NCBI RefSeq assembly: GCF_042652785.1
Contig: NZ_JBHSHD010000016.1
Location: 62,001-126,000, forward strand
Source of the DNA: Dokdonella_A ginsengisoli
GTDB taxonomy: Bacteria > Pseudomonadota > Gammaproteobacteria > Xanthomonadales > Rhodanobacteraceae
Length of the DNA stretch: 64,000 nucleotides
Reading direction: 5' to 3'
Positions 50,755-62,355 of the stretch are shown piece after piece; the stretch's first letter is position 1; each line of letters opens with the position of its first letter. Position numbers and translations under genes: made by a program. A model generated the notes under the pieces. It saw only the letters and a program-made list of their open reading frames with translations, was not told where the DNA came from and ran no database searches.

Positions 50755-52410
50755 TTACTGCCCTTCGAAGCCGCTCGTGAACACGCGATCGTACAGATAC
50801 CGGCTCACCCGCGGGTAGGTCCGGCTGAAGGCCCCGTCCACGGTCGCGACGCCGTTCGGATCGCAGGGGTTGGGCGGACCCGGCGGCGAATAGGCCGCGC
50901 CGGTCAGCTGGCCGACGAAGCGCACCGAACCGTCGTTCAGCAACAGCAGGGCCGGCCCGCCGCTGCTGCCGCCGGCGGTGGCGCCGGCCCAGTCCTCGCT
51001 GGACGAGGCCAGCCCGGAGTAGAGGAAACGCGGCTCGGGCAGGTCCGAAGCGTGCGGAAGACCGGAGTTGCTGCCGAACCGTGCGCGACGGTAGCTGAAC
51101 ACCAGCGGCGAGCCTGCCGGATGGCCCATGTGCATCACCGAGGCGCCTTCCGGAAACGGATCCGCCGTCCAGCCCAGCAAGGTCGCGCCGCCGGCCGGAA
51201 ATCCCGACAGCCGCAGGAAGGTGAAATCCGTCGAGTCCGACGTCGCTCCGGTCGCGATCAGGGTGGCGCCGTTGACGCGCGGCAGGCTGCCGAGCGTGGG
51301 ACAGGTGCCGTTGCAGGCGCTGGTGCGGTACTTGAAGAACGCTTCGAGCGAACTGGCCGAGGCCTGGGTCGAGAAACAGTGGTTGGCCGTCATGAAGTAC
51401 GGCTGCTGCGGCGTGCCGCCGGACTGCGCGAGGTAGGCACCGGTGCAGATGTAGCTGCTGCCGCCCTCGACGAACTGCAGGTGCGCGATGGCATTCGAAG
51501 GCCCCGCCAGGCCGGCGTTGGTGTCGATCCAGCACACCGCGTTCTGCGCACAGTCGGGCACCTGGACGCCGCAGAAGCCGGTGTCCGAGGGCGACGGACC
51601 GACCGCGTAGCGCTCGCGGATCCGGTCCTGCAGCGGCCCCACGCGCGCGCCCAGGTGCATGACCCGCGCGATCGTGAAGCGGCTGGCGGCCAGAGCGGCG
51701 GGGGTCTGCGCGCGCAGATGCACGCGCAGCGTGTCGCCGAACACGGACGGGCTCCAGAACGCTCCGCTGCCGTCGGGGCCGCCTCGCGTGAACGGACCCC
51801 AGACCTGGCCGTCCTCGTTGTAGACGTAGAGATCGACACCCGCGGCGAGGGCGAGACCGGTGAACTCCACGCGCAGCGCCCTGGCGCCGTCCGAGGCCAG
51901 CGCCGTCTCCCAGACCAGGATGCCCTGGTCCGTACGACCGACGATGCCGCCCTGCGAGGCGAGGCCTCCGGATGGCAGCCGCGAGATGTCGACGGCGGAG
52001 AACTCGACCACCTGGTCGAGCGCCAGCGCCGTACCGACCTTCGGCCTCGTCTCGTGCTGCATGTCGCCCTCGATCTCGGCCTTCTGCTGCGGCGACAGCG
52101 CGAGGACCGGGGCCGCCGGCACCGCCACGGCGGAGCGCTCACCCAGGATGCGATCGAACGCGGCGCGCTCGCGCGCCTGGGTCACGGCCTCCTCTTCCGC
52201 CGCGCCGGGCGGACTGGCGGCGCCGTCGATCGCGAGAGCGTCCGGCGACAGCGTGGTCGTCGTCGAAGCGAGCGAGGCGAGGCGAGGCGGCGGCGCCGCC
52301 GGACAGGCGGCGGGGCCTGTGGGCAGCACGCCCCCGGCGGCGAGCGCCACGACCGGCGATGCGAGCGTGACGAGAGCGGCGACGAACAGACGTCGGCAAC
52401 GATGAATCAT
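50755..52410 (-). CDS. Secreted trypsin-like (S1) serine protease with C-terminal GFE motif, paralogue 1
   Basis: 551 residues from the ATG at 52410, supported by GGAGGA 7 bases upstream and a signal peptide (about 1-24). A long N-terminal part (about 25-270), with an Ala/Pro-rich start and a beta-rich block containing DLYVYNEDGQVWGPF, precedes the protease domain. The triad is readable: H344 in TANHCF, D395 in DSTDFTFLRL and S483 in GGSSGGPAL. Several cysteines suggest disulfides. The protein ends RVFTSGFEGQ. It resembles lysyl-endopeptidase-like enzymes secreted by this bacterial group. A paralogue of the same architecture lies directly upstream (52580), so this is a tandem duplication. Confidence 0.85.
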   Translation of the reverse strand: MIHRCRRLFVAALVTLASPVVALAAGGVLPTGPAACPAAPPPRLASLASTTTTLSPDALAIDGAASPPGAAEEEAVTQARERAAFDRILGERSAVAVPAAPVLALSPQQKAEIEGDMQHETRPKVGTALALDQVVEFSAVDISRLPSGGLASQGGIVGRTDQGILVWETALASDGARALRVEFTGLALAAGVDLYVYNEDGQVWGPFTRGGPDGSGAFWSPSVFGDTLRVHLRAQTPAALAASRFTIARVMHLGARVGPLQDRIRERYAVGPSPSDTGFCGVQVPDCAQNAVCWIDTNAGLAGPSNAIAHLQFVEGGSSYICTGAYLAQSGGTPQQPYFMTANHCFSTQASASSLEAFFKYRTSACNGTCPTLGSLPRVNGATLIATGATSDSTDFTFLRLSGFPAGGATLLGWTADPFPEGASVMHMGHPAGSPLVFSYRRARFGSNSGLPHASDLPEPRFLYSGLASSSEDWAGATAGGSSGGPALLLLNDGSVRFVGQLTGAAYSPPGPPNPCDPNGVATVDGAFSRTYPRVSRYLYDRVFTSGFEGQ

Positions 52411-52579
52411 GCGGTTTCCTCCCTGCTGCGTTCCCGGCGTGCGAGCACGCGCCGGCGGCACAACGCTAGGGCGGCCGTCCCAATCCGCCCTGAACGCCGG
52501 GAGACACTTCACCGGCTTCCGACGGATTCTTTACGCCTCTCCAACAACCACGAAAATCGCACGCGCGCGGAGCGGACGT

Positions 52580-54253
52580 TCAATCGAAGCCGTCCGCGTA
52601 GATGCGCTCGACCAGGAAACGCTGCAGGTACGGATAGGCGGCGCGGAACGAGCCGTCGATGGTCGAGTCCGCGTTCGCGTCGCAGACGTCCCCGCCGGAC
52701 GGGCAATGGCCGAACAGCTGGCCGACCACCTGCACGTCGGAGAAGTCGTCGAGGAAGCTCAGCGCGGCCGAACCGCTGCTGCCGGAGCTGACCGCGCCGA
52801 CCGCGTCCGGCGGATTGCTGGTCGGCAGTGACAGCCCCGAATAGAGAAAGGTCGGCTCCGGCGCGTCCGTGCAATGCGGCAGGCTCGCATTGTTCAGGCG
52901 CGAGCGACGGTAGCTGTAGGCCAGCGGGGCGCCGTCGGGATGCCCCAGATGCATCAGATACCAGCCATCGCCGACCGTTTCCGTGGTCCAGCCCAGGCGC
53001 ATCAATCCAGCGCCGGCCGGCAGCGGCGACAGCCGCAGCAGGGTGAAATCCGGCTGCGTCGGCGCGGCGCCGGTGGTCAGCAACGTCGATCCGTCGACCT
53101 GCACCGTGTCGAAGCTGCAGTTGCTGCCCCCGTCGCTGCACGACGTCGTGCGGTAGTGGAAAAATGCCTGCAGGCTGGTCGCGCTCGCCTGGTTGTCGAT
53201 GCAATGGTTGGCGGTCAGCAGGTACGGCGGGCGGCCGGCGGCCGTGCTTGCGGGGGCATCCGGCCCCTCGAACACCGTGTTCAGCAGGGTGCCGGTGCAG
53301 ATGAAGTCATCGTTGCCGTCCGCAAACTGCAGATACGCGATGCCCTTGGTCGCATTCTCCAGACCGGGGTTGGTCTCCAGCGCGCACATGCCGTCGACCC
53401 AGCAGGTCGGCACCGGCACGCCACAGAAGCCGCCGCCGTTCGGCACGGGACCTGTGACGTAGCGCTGGGCTTCCGCCTCGGCGATGCGATAGCGCGAGCC
53501 GAAGTGCATCGCCTGCGCCAGCTCGAAGCGGGCCGCCTTCAACGCCTCGGCGTCGGCAGCGCGCAGGTGCACGCGCACGCGATCGCCGAACACCGCTTCG
53601 CTCCAGAAGTCGCCGCGGCCGTCCGGCCCGGCGCCGGCATACGGTCCGACGACGCGCCCGGCTTCGTTGTAGACGTACAACTCCACGCCCGGGCCGAGAT
53701 CCACGCCCCGGAAGCGCAGGCGCAGCGCGCTCGCGTGGTCGGAGACGATCTGCGTTTCCCAGGTCGCCGCATCCGGGCCCGCGCGCAGCAGGCCGTTCTC
53801 GTACGCGACTTCGGCGACCGTCGCCGGAACGGTGCCGAGGTGCGAGAAGTCGACGTTGCGGCCGACTGCGAGCGCCGTGCCGACGTGCAGCCGGCCCCGG
53901 TCCGCGCTCCGCTCGATCGCCTCGATCTGCTGCGGCGTGATCGGCGCGACGGGCGTCGGCGGAGACGCTCCGGTCGGGCGCTCGGCCAGGATGCGTTCGA
54001 ACGTGCGCCGTTCGGCTTCGCGCCGCTGCGCGGCGGCCTGCGGGTCGTACGGCCCGGTGCTTTCCGAACCCACGCTGATGCCGTCGCCGTGGCGCACGGG
54101 ACGCGCGACCGGCGCCGCCGCGAGCGCCGCGACGGCCGCCGGCGAGGACACCACCGGACAGCTCGCGCCGGCATCGGCCAGCGCCGGAGAAGATTGCAGC
54201 AGCAGGACGGCCGCCCAGGCCGCAACCGGATTCATACGCGAAATTCTCGGCAT
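52580..54253 (-). CDS. Secreted trypsin-like serine protease with C-terminal GFD motif, paralogue 2
   Basis: 557 residues from the ATG at 54253 (GGGGAG 5 bases upstream); the later ATG at 54235 lacks a binding site. It has a signal peptide (about 7-27), the same N-terminal beta block (ELYVYNEAGRVVGPY) and the same protease domain as its neighbour: H350 in TANHC, D402 in QPDFTLLRL and S493 in GSSGSAAL. The residues after the catalytic serine are G-S-A instead of the usual G-G-P, so activity may be altered. It ends ERIYADGFD. It is divergent from uvrA and probably has its own promoter. Confidence 0.85.
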   Translation of the reverse strand: MPRISRMNPVAAWAAVLLLQSSPALADAGASCPVVSSPAAVAALAAAPVARPVRHGDGISVGSESTGPYDPQAAAQRREAERRTFERILAERPTGASPPTPVAPITPQQIEAIERSADRGRLHVGTALAVGRNVDFSHLGTVPATVAEVAYENGLLRAGPDAATWETQIVSDHASALRLRFRGVDLGPGVELYVYNEAGRVVGPYAGAGPDGRGDFWSEAVFGDRVRVHLRAADAEALKAARFELAQAMHFGSRYRIAEAEAQRYVTGPVPNGGGFCGVPVPTCWVDGMCALETNPGLENATKGIAYLQFADGNDDFICTGTLLNTVFEGPDAPASTAAGRPPYLLTANHCIDNQASATSLQAFFHYRTTSCSDGGSNCSFDTVQVDGSTLLTTGAAPTQPDFTLLRLSPLPAGAGLMRLGWTTETVGDGWYLMHLGHPDGAPLAYSYRRSRLNNASLPHCTDAPEPTFLYSGLSLPTSNPPDAVGAVSSGSSGSAALSFLDDFSDVQVVGQLFGHCPSGGDVCDANADSTIDGSFRAAYPYLQRFLVERIYADGFD

Positions 54254-54366
54254 CGACGCTCCCCGACGGCTCGTTCGTCCGGCGCACGCGCGCAGGACCG
54301 CAGCGTGGAATCTTCGCGGAGATCGCCCGGTTGTTATAGTTAGGGTTTCCCCCATGTTCCGGCGTC

Positions 54367-57233
<2,867 letters not shown>

Positions 57234-57237
<4 letters not shown>

Positions 57238-57770
57238 ACCCGCCACGCCAGCCCGCCCGCCGCTCCGGCCGCACGAAGAAACCCGCTCCTTCCACGCTGC
57301 CGGCCGCGGCCGAAACGCCGGCGCCGGTCGCGCCGCCGGCCTGGACGCCGATGGCCAGCGTGCCGCTGGCCGTGCGCTGGGGCGATCTGGACGCCTTCAA
57401 CCACGTCAACAACGCGGCCTTCCTCGTCTACGTGCAGGAGGCGCGCCTGGCCTGGCTGGCGGCGATCGACGGCACCTGGTTCGACGAGACGATGATGCCG
57501 GTGGTCGCCGCCGCGACGATGAACTACCGCCGCCAGCTGACCTGGCCGGCCGGGATCGTCGTCGAGCTCGCGGCGACGCGCGTCGGCAACTCCTCGCTGA
57601 CCATCGCGCATCGCGTGGTGGCCGCTGGCGATCGCGACTGCGTGTATGCCGACGGCGAGGTGGTGATGGTCTGGATCGATCCTTCCAGCGGACGTTCCGT
57701 GCCGCTGCCGGCGGCGATCCGCTCGGCGTGCCGGCCGGCCGAGCCCGTCGCGGAGGCGGCGGCTCAGTGA
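57234..57770 (+). CDS. Acyl-CoA thioesterase, 4HBT/hotdog family
   Basis: 178 residues from a TTG overlapping the uvrA stop, with AAGGAAG 6 bases upstream. An ATG at 57351 would give a 139-residue protein starting directly at the hotdog domain, but it has no binding site. The 39-residue extension is Pro/Ala/Arg-rich with coding-like third-base GC. The domain has VRWGDLDAFNHVNNAAF with the catalytic aspartate of the 4-hydroxybenzoyl-CoA thioesterase family, then the YRRQLTWP and ADGEVVMVWID strands. It hydrolyses acyl-CoA thioesters; substrate unknown. Its stop overlaps the convergent PCu(A)C gene by 7 bases. Confidence 0.82.
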
Positions 57771-58237
57771 TGCCGGTGGGCGTCGGCGCCTTCGTCGTCC
57801 GCTGAGTCCGGCGCGAGAACCTCGAACACCGTTTCCAGGCGCGTGCCGTCTCCGAGCAGGAAACGCACCTCGACCTTGTCGCCGGCGTGCACTTCGTGGC
57901 GCGGCTGCATCAGCATCAGGTGCCTGCCGCCCGGCTCCAACGCGACCGAAGCGCCCGGCGCGAGATCGAGCCGATGCACCTCGCGCATCCTCGAAACGCC
58001 GTCCGCGACGACGGTCTCGTGCAGGGAAGCCATGCGAAACGTGTCGCTCTGCACCGTCAGCACGCTGAGCGGCTCGTCGCCGGCGTTCTCCAGCCGCGCG
58101 TAGCCGGCCAGCATCGTCGCCTGCGGCGGCGCTTCGCGGATCCACGCGTCGCTGACCACGAGGCGTCCCGCGGCCTGTGCGCCGCCCGCCGCAGCGAACA
58201 GCCCGAGCGCGGCGAGACAGGTTGACAGTCGACGCAT
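57764..58237 (-). CDS. Periplasmic copper chaperone, PCu(A)C family
   Basis: 157 residues from the ATG at 58237 (GGAGGA 5 bases upstream), with a signal peptide (about 1-22). The copper site fits the family rule H-X10-M-X21-H-X-M exactly: H73, M84, H106 and M108, in blocks ASLHETVVADGVSRM and GGRHLMLM. The C-terminus HRHH could add a metal site. Such proteins deliver Cu(I) to the CuA centre of cytochrome oxidase or help in copper handling. The usual SCO partner is not adjacent. The DUF4139 gene starts divergently 60 bases away. Confidence 0.93.
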   Translation of the reverse strand: MRRLSTCLAALGLFAAAGGAQAAGRLVVSDAWIREAPPQATMLAGYARLENAGDEPLSVLTVQSDTFRMASLHETVVADGVSRMREVHRLDLAPGASVALEPGGRHLMLMQPRHEVHAGDKVEVRFLLGDGTRLETVFEVLAPDSADDEGADAHRHH

Positions 58238-58298
58238 GGCATCCTCCGGAGTGATCGCTATGATAGTCGCAACTTTCGCCCGCAACCGGAATGCGACC

Positions 58299-59717
58299 AT
58301 GCGTCACTCCCTGCTCGCTCTCGCCATGACCGCCATCGCCACTACCGCCGCAGCCGCCGATCCCGCCCTGACGATCTACCGCAGCGACGGCGACGCGCTG
58401 TTCGAGGCCGGCAATGCGCCGGTCGCCGACGGTCACGCGATCGTGCACGAACAACGCAGCCTGCAGCTCGCCGGCGGCCGCCAGACCGTCGTCGTCGGCG
58501 GCCTGCCGACGATGCTCGACACCGAGGCCGTCGCGATCGACCTCGGCGGTGCCGGCCGCGTCCTGGCGCAGCGCGTGCTCTCCGCCGGCGACGGCGGCGC
58601 GCTCGCCGCGCACCGCGGCGAGCGCATCCGCCTCAGCACCGGCGACGGCCGCGTCGTGGCCGAAGGCGTGCTGGTCGCGCTGGACGGCGGCAACCTCGGC
58701 GTGCGCGGCGACGACGGCCAGGTGCGCTACGTGCGCGACTACGCCACCGCGCAGTTCCCCGACAGCACCGGCCTGCCCGGCAGCACGCTGCAGGTGGCCG
58801 TCGACGGCAAGGCCGGCACGGCGCCGGCGACGCTGACCTACCCGACCAGCGGCCTCGGCTGGCGCGCGGCGTATTCGGCGCTGCTGCTCGAGGGCGACTG
58901 CAAGCTGCGCCTCGACGCACTCGCCACCATCGCCAACCGCAGCGGCCGCGATTTCCCCAACGCAAAGCTCAAGCTCGTCGCCGGCGCGCCCAATTTCGCC
59001 AAGGGCGGCGGACCGCGCATGTACATGGCCAAGTCGATGGCGGCGGCGGACGCGCCCGAGATGCTGCCCGAGCAGTCCTCGCTCGGCGACTACCGCAGCT
59101 ACGCCGTCGACGGCAGCCTCGATCTTCCCGACGCCAGCGTGACCCAGGTCCCGCTGTACAGCAGCCGCGAGCTGCCGTGCGAACGCCGCTGGCTGTTCGA
59201 GAACGGCGGCGCCTGGTTCCCGCCCAAGCCCCTGCTGCAGCCGGAAGCCGTCGCCGACGGCGGCGGCCCGGTCAGCAGCCAGCTGCACTTTGCTGCGGCC
59301 GAGAACCTGCCCAGCGGCAACCTGCGCGTGCTCACGCGCGACAAGGACGGCCGCACGGAACTGCTCGGCGAGAACCGCATCGGCGACGTGGCCAAGGGAC
59401 GCGACGTGAACGTCGGCCTGGGCGTGGCGTTCGACCTGTCCGCCGCGCGCGAGCGCAGCGCGTTCAGCGTCGACAAGGCCGCGCGCGACATGAACGAAGG
59501 CTTCCGCATCACCCTGACCAATTCCGGCGAAACCGCGCGCACGGTCACCGTGCGCGAGCATCCGAACCGCTGGCGCGGCTGGAGCCTGATCTCGTCGAGC
59601 CAGAAGCCCGACAGGCAGACGCCGGACACGCTGGAGTTCCGCGTCGCGGTCCCGGCCGGCGGCAAGGCCACGCTCGACTACGCCGTGCGCTACACGTGGA
59701 CGGCGGCGGACGACTGA
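58299..59717 (+). CDS. Secreted DUF4139 domain protein
   Basis: 472 residues from the ATG at 58299, with a signal peptide (about 1-20); an earlier frame start at 58236 lacks one. The sequence shows the DUF4139 pattern: an N-terminal beta region (about 25-180, with LPTMLDTEAVAIDL), a central YPTSGLGWRAAYSALL block and a C-terminal part with VPLYSSRELPCERRWLFENG and FRVAVPAGGKATLDYAVRYTW. Family members are secreted or outer-membrane-associated proteins of unknown function. No partner gene is evident. Convergent and divergent neighbours suggest it is monocistronic. Confidence 0.82.
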   Translation: MRHSLLALAMTAIATTAAAADPALTIYRSDGDALFEAGNAPVADGHAIVHEQRSLQLAGGRQTVVVGGLPTMLDTEAVAIDLGGAGRVLAQRVLSAGDGGALAAHRGERIRLSTGDGRVVAEGVLVALDGGNLGVRGDDGQVRYVRDYATAQFPDSTGLPGSTLQVAVDGKAGTAPATLTYPTSGLGWRAAYSALLLEGDCKLRLDALATIANRSGRDFPNAKLKLVAGAPNFAKGGGPRMYMAKSMAAADAPEMLPEQSSLGDYRSYAVDGSLDLPDASVTQVPLYSSRELPCERRWLFENGGAWFPPKPLLQPEAVADGGGPVSSQLHFAAAENLPSGNLRVLTRDKDGRTELLGENRIGDVAKGRDVNVGLGVAFDLSAARERSAFSVDKAARDMNEGFRITLTNSGETARTVTVREHPNRWRGWSLISSSQKPDRQTPDTLEFRVAVPAGGKATLDYAVRYTWTAADD

Positions 59718-59811
59718 AGACACGCATTCCCGCTGACCCATCTTCGTATCCGCGACGCCTGGCGCGCGGATCGCACCCGCTCCGCCTCCCATTTTCGACT
59801 ACGGACTCGCC

Positions 59812-60567
59812 ATGCTCGACCTGATCCGCCACGACACGATCCTCGAACTCAACATGGCGCACCCGCCGGTCAACGCGCTCGGCGAGCAGCTGGTGCGCCG
59901 CCTGCGTGAAGCGGTCGAGGCCGCGCAGACCGACGGCACGCGCGCGCTGCTGCTGTCGGGCCGGACCGGCCTGTTCTCGGCCGGACTCGACATCCCCGCC
60001 CTGCTGCAGCTCGACCGCGCCGCGATGCGCGCGTTCTGGAACGAGTTCTTCGGCCTGTGCGGTGCCATCGCGCGCTCGTCGGTGCCGTTCGTCTCGGCGA
60101 TCACCGGTCACAGCCCCGCCGGCGGCGCGGTGCTGGCGATCATGGGCGACTACCGCGTGATGGCGCGCGGCGCGTACAAGATCGGGCTCAACGAAGTGCA
60201 GGTCGGCCTGTCGGTGCCCGAACCGATCCAGATCGCGCTGCGCCGGCTCGTCGGCACGTATCGCGCCGAACGCCTGCTCGTCGCCGGTGCGATGATCGAC
60301 CCGGAAACGGCGCATGCGGTCGGCTTCGTCGACGAACTCGCCGAGCCGGACCAGGTGGTCGCGCGCGCGCTGGAATGGCTGGGCGAGCTGCGCAAGCTCC
60401 CTGCGCATTCGATGCTCGAAACGCGCCGCCTCGCCCGCGCCGATCTGGCCGCGGTGTTCGCCGATCCCGAAAAACTCGGCATCGAAGGCTTCCTCGACGG
60501 CTGGTTCGCGCCGGAAACTCAGGCTGTGCTGAAGGCGCTGGTCGCGCGGCTGAAGTCGAAGGGCTGA
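59812..60567 (+). CDS. Enoyl-CoA hydratase/isomerase family protein
   Basis: 251 residues with the crotonase fold. The oxyanion-hole segments FSAGLDI (near residue 62) and HSPAGGAVLAIMGDYRVMA are present, and a glutamate in GLNEVQVGLSVPE lies where the delta3,delta2-enoyl-CoA isomerases carry their catalytic acid. The hydratase pair of glutamates is not evident, so isomerase activity on unsaturated fatty acids is my preferred reading. No other beta-oxidation gene is adjacent. Convergent with the sulfurtransferase gene. Confidence 0.82.
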   Translation: MLDLIRHDTILELNMAHPPVNALGEQLVRRLREAVEAAQTDGTRALLLSGRTGLFSAGLDIPALLQLDRAAMRAFWNEFFGLCGAIARSSVPFVSAITGHSPAGGAVLAIMGDYRVMARGAYKIGLNEVQVGLSVPEPIQIALRRLVGTYRAERLLVAGAMIDPETAHAVGFVDELAEPDQVVARALEWLGELRKLPAHSMLETRRLARADLAAVFADPEKLGIEGFLDGWFAPETQAVLKALVARLKSKG

Positions 60568-60577
60568 CGCGCGCGGA

Positions 60578-61429
60578 TCAGCCGCGCGTCACCGGCCGCG
60601 TACGATCGGCGATCCATCCGCTCCACGACGGGGCGAACACGCGCGAGCCGGACAGGCCGGCGTGTTCCATCGCGAGCAGGTTGTGGCAGGCGGTGACGCC
60701 CGAGCCGCACATGTGCACGACCTCGCGCGCGTCGCGGCCGCCGAGCAGGGCCACGAATTCGCCGCGCAGTTCGGCGGGCGCCTTGAAGCGTCCCGCCGCA
60801 TCGAGATTGTCCGAGAACGCGCGGTTGACCGCGCCGGGCACGTGGCCGGCGACCGGATCGATCGGCTCGACCTCGCCGCGGAAACGCGGCGCGGCGCGCG
60901 CGTCGAGCAGCAGCGCGCTGCGCTCGGCGAGACGTTCCTGCAGTTCGGCGAACCACACCACCGCGTCGCGGTCGAGCGCGACGTCCGCCTGCGACGGATC
61001 GCGCGCGACAAGGCCCGATTCGATTGGCAGTCCGGCCGCGCGCCACGCGGCGAAACCGCCGTCGAGCACGGCGACGCGTTCGTGTCCGGCCAGGCGCAGC
61101 AGCCACCACGCACGCGCCGCGGCGAGGGCGCCATTCGCGTCGTCGTAGACCACGACGTCGACGTCCGGGCGCCAACCCCAGCGCGAAAGCGCGGCCGAGA
61201 ACGCCGCATCGTCCGGCAGCGGATGGCGGCCCAGGCCCGGCTTGCCGAGGTCGGAAAGATCGCGGTCCAGGTGCGCGTAGCGCGCGCCCGGCACGTGCAC
61301 CGCGGCGTAGTCGCGCTCGCCCTTGCCGCTGTCGGAGAGGTCGAAGCGCGCGTCCAGGATCAGCACCTCGCCGCGCGTTCGCAGGGCCTCGAGTTCGGCG
61401 GCGGAAACCAGCGTGTGCGGCATCGTCAT
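60578..61429 (-). CDS. sseA: 3-mercaptopyruvate sulfurtransferase, tandem rhodanese type
   Basis: 283 residues, two rhodanese domains: an inactive N-terminal one (about 8-135) and an active C-terminal one with C241 in HMCGSGVTACHN. The CGSG[VT] loop favours 3-mercaptopyruvate over thiosulfate (which has CRKG). The start ATG overlaps the Nudix stop (ATGA). It may supply sulfur for tRNA or Fe-S work, or detoxify cyanide. Family members are soluble and cytoplasmic or periplasmic; no signal peptide is seen. Confidence 0.9.
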   Translation of the reverse strand: MTMPHTLVSAAELEALRTRGEVLILDARFDLSDSGKGERDYAAVHVPGARYAHLDRDLSDLGKPGLGRHPLPDDAAFSAALSRWGWRPDVDVVVYDDANGALAAARAWWLLRLAGHERVAVLDGGFAAWRAAGLPIESGLVARDPSQADVALDRDAVVWFAELQERLAERSALLLDARAAPRFRGEVEPIDPVAGHVPGAVNRAFSDNLDAAGRFKAPAELRGEFVALLGGRDAREVVHMCGSGVTACHNLLAMEHAGLSGSRVFAPSWSGWIADRTRPVTRG

Positions 61430-62052
61430 GCGGCGTGTTCCAGTCGGTCGAGCAGGTTCTTGAGGATCGCCGCGGTGGCGCCCCAGATGCGGTGGCTCTG
61501 CCATTGGATGGCGAAGATGTCGCGTTCGAGGCCGTTCCACAGGAACGCCTCGCGATGCAGGTGGCCCGGCTCGAGGATGTAGGCCAGCGGCACTTCGAAC
61601 GCCTCGTCCACCTCGTGCTCGTCCAGCCGCAGCGAATAGCCGCCGTCGACGAAGCCGGCGACCGGCGTCACGTGATAACCGGACACGGTGGCGAGCACGT
61701 CGAGGTAGCCGAACGGTTCGACCAGATCCGGCGCGATGCCGGTTTCCTCGTCGGTTTCGCGCAGCGCGGCGGCGACGACGTCGCGATCGCCGGCTTCCAC
61801 GCCGCCGCCGGGAAAGCTGATCTGCCCGGCATGGTTGCGCAGGTGCGCGGTGCGGCGCGTGAACAGCACCGACAACGTGTCGGCGCGGCGCACAAACGGC
61901 ACCAGCACGGCAGCCGCGCGCACCGGCGGAGGCACCGGCAGATTGGCCAGTTCCTCCGCGTTCCACGCACCGGTGCGCGGCGGATCGTCCAGGCCGCGCA
62001 CGGCGCGCCGCAGGCGGGCGACGTCGGAATTCTCGCCCGTCGTCCCGCTCAC
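61426..62052 (-). CDS. Nudix hydrolase, CoA pyrophosphatase (NudL)-like
   Basis: 208 residues from a GTG at 62052 that overlaps the stop of the DUF1289 gene. The Nudix box GGGVEAGDRDVVAAALRETDEETGI is intact (near residues 84-108), preceded by RNHAGQISFP, the CoA pyrophosphatase variant of the loop. It splits CoA or similar dinucleotides. The C-terminal ILEPGHLHREAFLWNGLERDIFAIQWQ-type block fits NudL. The gene is coupled to the sulfurtransferase by overlap. Confidence 0.9.
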   Translation of the reverse strand: MSGTTGENSDVARLRRAVRGLDDPPRTGAWNAEELANLPVPPPVRAAAVLVPFVRRADTLSVLFTRRTAHLRNHAGQISFPGGGVEAGDRDVVAAALRETDEETGIAPDLVEPFGYLDVLATVSGYHVTPVAGFVDGGYSLRLDEHEVDEAFEVPLAYILEPGHLHREAFLWNGLERDIFAIQWQSHRIWGATAAILKNLLDRLEHAA

Positions 62053-62240
62053 GGGCGCCCGGCCTCGCGCTGCGGCAGCACTTCCTCGACGATGCGCCGG
62101 CGCTCGGCCTCGCCCATCGCGATCCAGCGCGCGATCTCGTCGCCGCTGCGCAGGCAGCCCTCGCAATAGCCGTCCGTGCCGAGATGGCAGATGCCGATGC
62201 ACGGGCTGAGGATCGGTGGCGGATGCGGGATCGTCGTCAT
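62049..62240 (-). CDS. DUF1289 family small cysteine protein
   Basis: 63 residues from the ATG at 62240 (MTTIPHPPPILSPCIGICHL). A longer reading from 62300 adds 20 unconserved residues. The family pattern SPCIGICHLG...YCEGCLRSGDEI is clear: a set of four cysteines that could bind zinc or iron, followed by a helix (ARWIAMGEAERRRIVEEVL). DUF1289 proteins are of unknown function, often linked to Fe-S or oxidative metabolism. Its stop overlaps the Nudix GTG. Confidence 0.85.
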   Translation of the reverse strand: MTTIPHPPPILSPCIGICHLGTDGYCEGCLRSGDEIARWIAMGEAERRRIVEEVLPQREAGRP

Positions 62241-62355
62241 GTGTCCAAAAGCAAACGCCGCGTCGGAACGCGGCGTCTGCGGTTCATCGCTGGGTTCCAT
62301 CGGATTGCGGCGTCGCGCCGCGCTCCATGCGGAACGCGACGACGCCGTCCGGACG

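Noticed and set aside
54361..54366. LexA/SOS box in front of uvrA
   Set aside because: I looked through 54254-54366 and found only a TATAGT -10; no convincing SOS palindrome.
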